In this document: piece after piece, positions 1 to 6,081 of the stretch
How the letters are laid out: every line of letters begins with the position of its first letter
Numbering within the stretch: position 1 is the stretch's first letter
NCBI GenBank assembly: GCA_910579595.1
Contig: CAJTVM010000054.1
Coordinates: 1 to 18,753, forward strand
Direction of reading: 5' to 3'
Source: an uncultured Oscillospiraceae bacterium
Lineage (GTDB): Bacteria > Bacillota > Clostridia > Oscillospirales > Oscillospiraceae
DNA length: 18,753 nucleotides
The notes under the pieces: model-generated
The model's input: only the letters and a program-made list of their open reading frames with translations
Databases searched by the model: none
Told to the model about the DNA's origin: nothing
Position numbers and translations under genes: made by a program

Positions 1-882
1 AAGGGCATGGAGGTGGAGCGGTTCTACCGGGACGCTAAGATTACCACCATCTACGAGGGCACCAACGAAATTCAGCGTGTTGTGATTGCCGCCCACATCC
101 TGGGCAAGGCCGCCAAGGAGGCCCCCTCCGCCGCTGCCACCGGCCCCCGGGGTCCCGAGACCGGTGCCCGGAAGCGCCTGGTCCTCAAGGACGGCACTGC
201 TCAGGAGAAGGTGGCGGCCCTGGTCGCCAACCTGAAAAAGGACGGCCACGACTTCACCGTGGGCATCCCCATGGACACCCCCATCACCCAGGCTGAACGG
301 GTGGTGTCCGCCGGACAGGGCATCGGCGAGAAAGAGAACATGAAGCTCATCGAGGATCTGGCCCGCGCCGCCGGCGCCGCTGTCGGCTCCAGCCGCCCCG
401 TGGCCGAGACGCTGAAATATGTACCCCTCAACCGCTATGTGGGTATGTCCGGCCAGAAGTTCAAGGGCAACCTGTATATTGCCTGCGGCATCTCCGGGGC
501 CGTCCAGCACCTGAAGGGCATCAAGGACGCCTCCTGCATCGTAGCCATCAACAAAAATCCCAACGCCAAGATCTTCAAGAACTGCGACTACGGCATTGTG
601 GGTGACGTGATGGAGATCCTGCCCCTGCTCACCGCTGCCCTGGACACCGGAGAGAAGCTCCCCGCCCCGCCCATGACCAAGATGAAGCGCATGGCCCCCA
701 AGAAGGTCTATCAGCCCCGGAAGCTGTACATCTGCAACGGCTGCGGCCATGAATACGACCCCATGCAGGGCGATATCGAAAATGAGGTCAAGCCCGGCAC
801 CGCCTTCAAGGATCTGCCCGAGGGCTGGACCTGCCCCCACTGCGGCGAGGGCGTGGACGCGTTCTTCGAGATCGAGGCGTAA
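1..882 (+). CDS. Acyl-CoA dehydrogenase / EtfA FAD domain / rubredoxin fusion protein (5' end outside window)
   Basis: This is the C-terminal part of a three-domain redox protein; the reading frame is open from base 1. The first ~35 residues are the end of an acyl-CoA dehydrogenase, with the typical YRDAKITTIYEGTNEIQR motif. After an Ala/Pro-rich linker comes the C-terminal FAD-binding domain of electron transfer flavoprotein alpha (about bases 280-650; GISGAVQHLKG, VAINKNPNA and DYGIVGD motifs). EtfA domain I is not visible. The last ~50 residues are a rubredoxin with two iron-binding CxxC pairs, CNGC at 733-744 and CPHC at 832-843. From the families, electrons could pass from acyl-CoA through dehydrogenase FAD and ETF FAD to the rubredoxin iron. 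A flavodiiron protein, the usual rubredoxin acceptor, follows 33 bases later and is probably in the same operon. The domain calls are firm; the electron route is inferred. Confidence 0.9.
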   Translation, partial: KGMEVERFYRDAKITTIYEGTNEIQRVVIAAHILGKAAKEAPSAAATGPRGPETGARKRLVLKDGTAQEKVAALVANLKKDGHDFTVGIPMDTPITQAERVVSAGQGIGEKENMKLIEDLARAAGAAVGSSRPVAETLKYVPLNRYVGMSGQKFKGNLYIACGISGAVQHLKGIKDASCIVAINKNPNAKIFKNCDYGIVGDVMEILPLLTAALDTGEKLPAPPMTKMKRMAPKKVYQPRKLYICNGCGHEYDPMQGDIENEVKPGTAFKDLPEGWTCPHCGEGVDAFFEIEA

Positions 883-915
883 CTACCACTAAAATGATAA
901 AGGAGGCAATCCTAT

Positions 916-2133
916 ATGTATAATTACCGTATGGTCACCGATGACCTGTACTGGGTTGGCGCGGACGAGCACCGGCTGGCCCTGTTTGAGAACATCCACC
1001 CCCTGTACCACGGCGTGTCCTATAACGCCTATGTCCTGCTGGACGAGAAGACCGTCCTCTTCGATACCGCCGACTGGGCGGTGGGCCGGCAGTTCATCGC
1101 CAATGTGAAGGCCGTACTGGACGGCCGTCCCCTGGACTACCTGGTGATCAACCATGTGGAGCCCGACCACGCCGCCTCCATTGAGGAAATCCTCCTGCGT
1201 TGGCCCGAGGTAAAGATCATCACCACCCCCAAGGCGGTGACCCTGCTGAACCAGTTTGGCTTTGGCCTGGATCCCAGCGCCATTGAGGAGGTCAAGGAGG
1301 GTGATACCAAGTGCTTCGGCAAGCACACCGTGGCCTTCGTCTACGCCCCCATGGTTCACTGGCCCGAGGCCATGGTCACCTTTGACACCACCAACGGCGT
1401 CCTTTTCTCCGCCGATGCCTTCGGCTCCTTCCGCTCCCTGGACGGCAAGCTCTTTGCCGATGAGGTGGACTTTGACGGCGAGTGGATTGATGATGCCCGC
1501 CGGTACTACACCAACATCGTGGGCAAATACGGCCCCCAGGTGGTGGCCCTGCTGAACAAGGCCGCCAATATCGTGGGCTTGGACAACATCAAGATGCTCT
1601 GCCCCCTCCACGGGCCCATCTGGCGCAAGGATTTGGGCTATATCATTGACAAGTACACCCACTGGGCCACCTATGAGCCGGAGGAGAAGGGCGTCATGAT
1701 CGTCTACGCCTCCATGTATGGCAACACCGAGGCCGCCGCTGAGGTACTGGCCGCCAAGCTCACCGCCCGGGGGATCACAAACACCCGGCTGTACGACGTG
1801 TCCTCCACCCATGTCAGCTACCTCATCTCCGACCTGTTCAAATACAGCCACCTGGTGCTGGCCTCCGTCACCTACAACCTGGGCATTTTCCCGCCCATGC
1901 ACAACTTCCTCATGGATATGAAGGCCCTCAACCTGCAAAAGCGCACCGTGGCCATCATGGGCAGCGGTTCCTGGGCCCCCCGTTCCGGCGCGCTGATGAA
2001 GGAGGAAATCGAGTCTTTGAAGAATATGACCGTCCTGGATGAGGAGATGACCGTTACCTCCTCCCTTAAGGCCGACAATGAGTCCGAGATCGACGCTTTG
2101 GCAGACGCCATTGCCAATTCCGTACTGAAATAG
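916..2133 (+). CDS. Flavodiiron protein 1 (FprA-type rubredoxin:oxygen / NO oxidoreductase)
   Basis: This is a soluble A-type flavoprotein of 405 residues, a normal length for the family. It reduces O2 to water or NO to N2O using electrons from rubredoxin. The N-terminal metallo-beta-lactamase-like domain (about 1-250) holds a full diiron ligand set: H80-x-E82-x-D84-H85, H148 in MVHWPE, D167 in FSADAF and H232 in CPLHGP. A flavodoxin domain (about 258-400) begins at VMIVYASMYGNTEAAAEV, which forms the FMN phosphate loop. AGGAGG at 901-906 sits nine bases before the ATG. The upstream neighbour ends in a rubredoxin domain and is probably the electron donor. A strong terminator follows at 2225-2254. 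This protein is diverged from the second flavodiiron protein at 13700-14869, so the two are not a recent tandem copy. Confidence 0.95.
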   Translation: MYNYRMVTDDLYWVGADEHRLALFENIHPLYHGVSYNAYVLLDEKTVLFDTADWAVGRQFIANVKAVLDGRPLDYLVINHVEPDHAASIEEILLRWPEVKIITTPKAVTLLNQFGFGLDPSAIEEVKEGDTKCFGKHTVAFVYAPMVHWPEAMVTFDTTNGVLFSADAFGSFRSLDGKLFADEVDFDGEWIDDARRYYTNIVGKYGPQVVALLNKAANIVGLDNIKMLCPLHGPIWRKDLGYIIDKYTHWATYEPEEKGVMIVYASMYGNTEAAAEVLAAKLTARGITNTRLYDVSSTHVSYLISDLFKYSHLVLASVTYNLGIFPPMHNFLMDMKALNLQKRTVAIMGSGSWAPRSGALMKEEIESLKNMTVLDEEMTVTSSLKADNESEIDALADAIANSVLK

Positions 2134-2224
2134 AAAGGGAACCACCAGGATCAGCGAACTTTCTTTGTATAGGCATCCAAAGTGTTTGCCCCTGCCAAGT
2201 CTCGTTGACATACGAGATGCAGAC

Positions 2225-2254
2225 AAAAATCCCGCACTTCGGTGCGGGATTTTT
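2225..2254 (+). terminator. Rho-independent terminator after flavodiiron protein 1
   Basis: A perfect 13-bp stem (2225-2237 with 2242-2254) closes on a TTCG tetraloop. The 3' arm ends in five T. Because the 5' arm starts with five A, it could also stop transcription from the other strand. A smaller dyad, TCTCGT/ACGAGA (2200-2205 and 2212-2217), lies just upstream. Confidence 0.9.
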
Positions 2255-2353
2255 GCATATAAAGTCAAAAATAAAGAAATTAAGAACAATTTTCTCATAT
2301 TTAAAAACAGGGAGTGTAAAAAATAACGCACCGGAGATACAAATTCGCCGGAT

Positions 2354-2391
2354 TTGGGAGTTTTGGGGATACGCATGACTAGAACTCCCAA
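2354..2391. repeat. 9-bp inverted repeat in gene-free AT-rich DNA
   Basis: TTGGGAGTT at 2354-2362 is the exact reverse complement of AACTCCCAA at 2383-2391, with a 20-base loop. It lies in AT-rich DNA between two terminator-like hairpins and is not tied to an intact gene. It may belong to the downstream end of the decayed recombinase unit. Its function is unknown. Confidence 0.45.
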
Positions 2392-2406
2392 GCATTCAAA
2401 AAGGCG

Positions 2407-2450
2407 AAAAAGGCCGTCCACAGCCTGCCAGGCCCTTGGGCGGCTTTTTT
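2407..2450. terminator. Terminator-like hairpin beside the recombinase remnant
   Basis: A 13-base arm at 2407-2419 pairs with 2438-2450, allowing two G-T wobbles. The loop contains a smaller GCCT/AGGC stem. Six T end the plus strand and five T end the minus strand, so it could work both ways. No intact plus-strand gene lies directly upstream, so it may instead have ended the recombinase gene now present only as a fragment on the minus strand. Confidence 0.6.
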
Positions 2451-2469
2451 CGTTCCCCCGACTGTTTGC

Positions 2470-2821
2470 ATTGATGGTAATGGGTTCATCGCCGGAATTG
2501 AATGTAATTGTGATCCTATCATCTTACAGGAAAATCTTGTTGATAAAAATATTGATAAGCGTCTTTCGATACTTTATATCATTGGTGTTTCCTTTTTTGA
2601 GTACCGTAAGAAAGAACTTGATTTTAGGAACGCTTATCGTTGAGAAAGCCACTTCTTCTTGTGCAATCTGGCGTTCAATTTCTGCGTGTTCGCTTTCCAG
2701 CGTCGGCAACTTTCCGTAAAGCGTTTTGCGTACACTTTCAATATCGCAATCCATGATTGCGTCAACCGTATTCTTATGCTTTCGCTCATTTTCAGAAAGA
2801 AGCTTTTTCAAATGTTTCAAG
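2470..2821 (-). pseudogene. Remnant of a large serine recombinase (C-terminal fragment with internal stop)
   Basis: Read on the minus strand, this gives about 115 codons resembling the C-terminal coiled-coil and tail of large serine recombinases of the transposon/ICE type. Recognisable pieces are KLPTLESEHAEIERQIAQEE, KIKFFLTVLKKGNTNDIKYR and LINIFINKIFL. A TAA at 2526-2524 then interrupts the frame, but family-like sequence continues after it (DDRITITFNSGDEPITIN). The stop therefore looks like a nonsense change at the position usually held by Tyr in YDDR. The N-terminal catalytic and DNA-binding domains are absent, and the 5' side ends exactly at the palindromic element beginning at 2822. 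The DNA is markedly richer in AT than its neighbours, consistent with import. The family call is from memory of the tail motif, and the element is clearly inactive. Confidence 0.75.
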
Positions 2822-2989
2822 TAAGAACCTGTATTCACAGCCGAAACCGGCGGATGGGCGAGGGATTTTCCCGTCAGGCAAGGCAAATTTTCGCAGGAAT
2901 CATTGTGTTTATTTCAAGAAAATTTTACGCGGCATGGCGGGAATAGACCCGGCCAAACGGTGAATTGAGGCTGTGAATACAGGTTCTTA
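2822..2989. mobile_element. MITE-like palindromic element, copy 1
   Basis: This is a 164-bp element (2824-2987) with 19-bp perfect terminal inverted repeats, AGAACCTGTATTCACAGCC on the left and its reverse complement at 2969-2987. It is flanked by TA on both sides (2822-2823 and 2988-2989), as expected for a TA target duplication. The interior is also an imperfect palindrome, so a single strand could fold into one long hairpin. It encodes no plausible protein. A second copy lies at 5849-6011, differing by about seven substitutions and one indel. This copy abuts the broken 5' edge of the serine-recombinase remnant. A transposase acting in trans is expected for such an element, but none is visible here. 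Confidence 0.85.
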
Positions 2990-2991
2990 AA

Positions 2992-3141
2992 GCATTTCAC
3001 CGCAATTCCAGAGCAAGCCAGAGTAATGGCCAGCATCACAAGAATGGGTAGTGTGAAATGTTCAGTAGAAAGTACGGTCAGGAGCCAACTTGCAGCAAAT
3101 CCACCCCAGGAGCCGCGCAGGTGAACGCCCCAGGCCAGCTT
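2992..3141 (-). pseudogene. Possible remnant of an integral membrane protein
   Basis: One minus-strand frame gives about 50 residues with membrane-protein character, including GSWGGFAASWLLTVLS and LPILVMLAITLACSGIAVKC. This suggests one or two transmembrane helices, perhaps of an MFS-type transporter. The frame is closed by a stop just upstream and runs into the palindromic element downstream. It has no usable start or ribosome binding site. It may be a scrap of a gene lost during rearrangement, or chance hydrophobic translation. Confidence 0.3.
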
Positions 3142-3362
3142 GGAAAAAGGTTTTCACTCGATCCCCGCCCCGAAAAACTACGATGAGCAGGGCCGCCGCT
3201 GCCCAGCTCACCGGGCGCATTTCCAAAATTGTTGCCGCCACCAAGGGGCTGCTGAAATCTTATGAGGAACAGGTTCTAAATCGTAGCTAAAAAATTGGAA
3301 TCCATTGTGCTATTTGTTTGTCAATCCCGCAAAGGGGCTTTTGTCCATTTTCACATTTGCAC
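3142..3362. other. Gene-free stretch upstream of the PepSY gene
   Basis: No frame here has a credible start, ribosome binding site and family signature. A short plus-strand frame of 66 codons at 3090-3290 ends in SKIVAATKGLLKSYEEQVL, which looks helical but matches no family I recognise. Together with 2255-3141 this makes about 1.1 kb of decayed sequence. Confidence 0.5.
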
Positions 3363-3391
3363 TTGATTCCCGGAGGGAAATCGCTTATAGT
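3363..3391 (+). promoter_or_regulatory. Predicted sigma-A promoter for the PepSY gene
   Basis: TTGATT (3363-3368) and TATAGT (3386-3391) are separated by 17 bases. Transcription would start about 40 bases before the gene's ATG at 3439, leaving room for the AAAGGAGA ribosome binding site at 3423-3430. Confidence 0.6.
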
Positions 3392-3438
3392 AATTATCGT
3401 ACCGATTGTTCCCGGCAAAACGAAAGGAGAGATCTGGA

Positions 3439-4458
3439 ATGCCGAATTTCAAAGGGATGTTCTCTAACCCGAAAAAAGCGGCGGTGACGGTTGCCTGTCT
3501 GTTGGTGATCCTGGTGACAACGGGGGTGTGCATCGGTATTGTATATGCCGGCAGCACCAATTCCGCCGCCGAAAATTCGTCCATCGGAAACGAAAACGCC
3601 CAAAATTTTGCTTTTGCCGATGCGGGGGTGGATCCGGCGTCCGTCCAGGCCGTTAAGGTGAAATTTGAGCGCTTCCAAGGGGAGTTTGTATATGAGGTGG
3701 AGTTTATCTCCGAAAACACTGAATATGAGTACAAAATCAACGCCGCCGATGGCTCGGTGGTGAAAAAAGAGCTGAAAACAGTGGAAGGCCCCGAGAGCAC
3801 CGGCCAGCTGCCTGCCGCTGTATCGCTGGAGGACGCCCGGGAGATCGCCTTGGCGGATGCCGGGGTGAGCCGGGAGCAGGCCACCTTTACCAAGGTGGAG
3901 GGGGACACCGAGGGCGGCATACCGATCTTTGAGTTCAAGTTTTACGTGGGAAATGTGGAGTACGAGTATGAAATCAATGCCCAGAGCGGGGCGATCTACA
4001 GCAAGAAAACCACCACTTATGTGGCCCAGGATCCCGGTGTGACGGCCTCCGCACCGCCCCGGCAGTCCAACCCGCCCACGGCGCAGCCGGCCCAGACTCC
4101 CGCCGCCCAGATACCCCAGCCCACGCCGGAACCCACCCCGCCGCCTGCCACACCCGCGCCCCAGCCCACCAGCCAGCCCCAGCAGGGCGGGAGGTACTAT
4201 ATCGGCTCCGAGGCGGCGAAGAACGCCGCGTTGAGCGATGCGGGGCTGAGCGCCAGCCAGGTTTGCTTTACCGAAGTGCGGATGGATTATGAGGATGGCA
4301 TAGCGGTATACGAGATTGAATTTTTCACCGAAACTCATGAGTACGGGTACGAGATCAACGCAAAGACCGGCGCGGTGTACAGCAGGGAAATAGAGGTGCG
4401 TTCCTTTCCCGGCGGGAGCCACCATTCGGAGGATTACGATTCCGAGTGGCACCACTGA
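3439..4458 (+). CDS. Membrane-anchored or secreted PepSY-repeat protein
   Basis: This is a protein of 339 residues. Residues ~13-37 form one hydrophobic segment after Lys-Lys, a signal peptide or N-terminal anchor; no lipobox is obvious. Three PepSY-type repeats follow, each with an (A/S)xxxAxxDAG helix start and an EYxYEIN(A)xxG strand: about residues 49-110, 127-190 and 252-312. A linker rich in Pro, Gln, Thr and Ala (about 198-250) separates repeats 2 and 3, suggesting it spans or extends into the wall. The C-terminus is short and rich in His, Asp and Glu (HHSEDYDSEWHH), possibly metal-binding. PepSY domains are thought to inhibit or modulate extracellular peptidases, but the target is unknown. 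The ATG at 3439 is chosen over an earlier in-frame start because AAAGGAGA lies eight bases before it. It appears to be a single-gene unit. Confidence 0.85.
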   Translation: MPNFKGMFSNPKKAAVTVACLLVILVTTGVCIGIVYAGSTNSAAENSSIGNENAQNFAFADAGVDPASVQAVKVKFERFQGEFVYEVEFISENTEYEYKINAADGSVVKKELKTVEGPESTGQLPAAVSLEDAREIALADAGVSREQATFTKVEGDTEGGIPIFEFKFYVGNVEYEYEINAQSGAIYSKKTTTYVAQDPGVTASAPPRQSNPPTAQPAQTPAAQIPQPTPEPTPPPATPAPQPTSQPQQGGRYYIGSEAAKNAALSDAGLSASQVCFTEVRMDYEDGIAVYEIEFFTETHEYGYEINAKTGAVYSREIEVRSFPGGSHHSEDYDSEWHH

Positions 4459-4570
4459 TTATTTAGACGGCTCCTCTTGCTTTTTTCTGCCAGATATGAT
4501 ATAAATCTTTGCAATACCTCTTAACAGGGGTAAATCTTTACTTAGTTTAATTAGGAGTTGATTTGTCCAT

Positions 4571-5839
4571 ATGGACCCAGATAGTATGATACTGCTGGCC
4601 GTGCTGGTGCTGATGGTGGTCATGTCCGGCTACTTTTCCGCTACGGAGACGGCCTTCACCTCGCTCAACCGCATCCGCCTAAAAAGCCGCGCCGAAAATG
4701 GCGACAAAAAGGCGGGCAAAACCCTGGCCCTGGCGGAGGATTACGACAAGCTGCTCTCCACCATCCTCATCGGCAACAACATTGTGAACAATGTGGCCGC
4801 CACGCTGTCCACCCTGCTGTTCATCAAGCTGATCAATGAGGAAAGCGGCCCGGCGGTATCCACCATTGTGCTCACTGTGGTGGTGCTGATTTTTGGCGAA
4901 ATCTCCCCCAAGAGTTTGGCCAAGGAGTCGCCCGAAGCCTTTGCCATGTTCTCCGCCCCCCTGCTGCGGCTGCTCATGTGGCTCCTCACCCCGCTGAATT
5001 ATATCTTCAGCCTATGGAAAAAACTGCTTACCCTGCTGTTCCATAAGGAGGCGGATGAGGGCATCACCGATGAGGAGCTGGTCACCATGGTGTCTGAGGC
5101 GGAGGATCAGGGTGGTCTGGACAAGGAGGAAAGCCAGCTGATCCGATCTGCCATCCGCTTTGACGATCTGGAGGCCGGGGACATCCTGACCCCCCGGGTG
5201 GACGTGGTGGCGGTGGAGGATTCCTCTACGCTGGAGGAGGTGGCGGCGGTATTTGCCGCCGAGGGTTACTCCCGCCTGCCCGTTTATCATGAAAGCATAG
5301 ACGACATTGTGGGCGTACTCCACCAAAAGGATCTATTTTCTGCCCGGTTCCACGGGCGTACCCAGTTGGATCCGTTGGTCCGGCCAGTGCTGCACATCAC
5401 CGCCTCCACCAAAATCGATGATTTGATGCGCCAGTTCCAGCGCAGCAAAACCCAAATGGCGGTGGTAGTGGACGAGTACGGCGGTACAGAGGGCATCCTC
5501 ACCATGGAGGACATTGTGGAGGAGCTGGTGGGCGAGATCTGGGACGAGCACGACGAAGTGGTGGAGGAGTTCCGCAAGCAGCCCGACGGCAGCTATCTCA
5601 TCGCCTGCTCCGCTGATTTGGACGATATGTACGATCTGTTTTCCGTCACCGGGGAGTGCGACGCCGCCACCGTGTCCGGCTGGGTGTTAGAGCAGCTGGG
5701 CCGGGTGCCCGAGGTGGGGGATCACTTTGCCTGGGAAAATCTGGACGTCACCGTCACCCGTGCCGAGCACCACCGGGTGCTGGAGATCCGGGTAGAGGTA
5801 CTACCCGATGAGGCGCCGGAGGACGAAAGGGCTGACTGA
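4571..5839 (+). CDS. CNNM/CorC-HlyC family membrane protein with CBS domains
   Basis: This is a protein of 422 residues with the full architecture of the family. An N-terminal DUF21/CNNM membrane domain of about four helices (residues ~5-155) contains GYFSATETAFTSLNR and GEISPKSLAKE. A paired CBS module follows (about 200-325; TPRVDVVAVEDSS, GYSRLPVYHESIDDIVGVL and DEYGGTEGILTMEDIVEELVGEI in successive parts), then a CorC/HlyC accessory domain (about 335-412). Members are linked to Mg2+ or Co2+ export and adenosine-nucleotide sensing by the CBS pair; older haemolysin annotations for this family are not supported. The ATG at 4571 is used with AGGAG at 4553-4557, a rather long spacing of 13 bases. 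No clear promoter is visible in the 112-base gap. The palindromic element copy 2 begins ten bases after the stop codon. Confidence 0.9.
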   Translation: MDPDSMILLAVLVLMVVMSGYFSATETAFTSLNRIRLKSRAENGDKKAGKTLALAEDYDKLLSTILIGNNIVNNVAATLSTLLFIKLINEESGPAVSTIVLTVVVLIFGEISPKSLAKESPEAFAMFSAPLLRLLMWLLTPLNYIFSLWKKLLTLLFHKEADEGITDEELVTMVSEAEDQGGLDKEESQLIRSAIRFDDLEAGDILTPRVDVVAVEDSSTLEEVAAVFAAEGYSRLPVYHESIDDIVGVLHQKDLFSARFHGRTQLDPLVRPVLHITASTKIDDLMRQFQRSKTQMAVVVDEYGGTEGILTMEDIVEELVGEIWDEHDEVVEEFRKQPDGSYLIACSADLDDMYDLFSVTGECDAATVSGWVLEQLGRVPEVGDHFAWENLDVTVTRAEHHRVLEIRVEVLPDEAPEDERAD

Positions 5840-5848
5840 AGCTATTTA

Positions 5849-6011
5849 GGAACCTGTATTCACAGCCGAAACCGCCGGATGGGCGAGGGATTTTCCCGTC
5901 AGGCAAGGCAAATTTTCGCAGGAATCATTGTGTTGTTTCAAGAAAATTTGACGCGTCATGGCGGGAAAAGACCCGGCCAAACGGTGAATTGAGGCTGCGA
6001 ATACAGGTTCT
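5849..6011. mobile_element. MITE-like palindromic element, copy 2
   Basis: This 163-bp copy of the 2824-2987 element has ends GGAACCTGTATTCACAGCC (5849-5867) and GGCTGCGAATACAGGTTCT (5993-6011), pairing with one or two imperfections. The central arms pair well, for example CAAATTTTC with GAAAATTTG, and AT-rich TTTTCCCG with CGGGAAAA, so the whole can fold as one hairpin. TA precedes the left end, but the right flank is AA, so the target duplication is not intact or the ends are slightly different. It sits between the CNNM gene stop and the hairpin at 6028-6056, apparently inserted into the 3' untranslated region. Confidence 0.85.
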
Positions 6012-6027
6012 AAGATATGGATTTTGG

Positions 6028-6059
6028 CGCTGTGCGGCCCAGAGAGCCGCACAGCGATT
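6028..6059 (+). terminator. Strong hairpin upstream of mtaB, terminator-like
   Basis: A perfect 11-bp GC-rich stem, CGCTGTGCGGC (6028-6038) with GCCGCACAGCG (6046-6056), closes on a 7-base loop and is followed by ATTCTTT. The T-run is weak. It may be the original terminator of the CNNM gene, now separated from it by the palindromic element, or a leader hairpin of mtaB. Confidence 0.5.
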
Positions 6060-6081
6060 CTTTGTGAAAGAGAGGCAAGCT

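Noticed and set aside
889..2421. Long minus-strand frame of 510 codons opposite flavodiiron protein 1
   Set aside because: It is the mirror of a clear plus-strand gene in GC-rich DNA, has low-complexity Gly/His/Val composition and no ribosome binding site. Only its first codons overlap the tail of the recombinase remnant.
3269..3279. ACAGGTTCTAA, matching the right end of the palindromic elements
   Set aside because: Only 11 bases match and no partner end is nearby, so chance or a tiny relic cannot be separated.
3090..3290. 66-codon plus-strand frame in the gene-free region
   Set aside because: The start has no ribosome binding site and the N-terminal half is Arg/Pro-rich shadow-like sequence; no family recognised.
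3394..4455. Minus-strand frame of 353 codons opposite the PepSY gene
   Set aside because: The plus strand has ribosome binding site, signal segment and repeat domains; the opposite frame is Gly/Leu/His-rich with no family signature.
5846..6052. 68-codon minus-strand frame across palindromic element copy 2
   Set aside because: A similar translation appears from copy 1 simply because the DNA repeats; the palindromic structure explains it better than coding.
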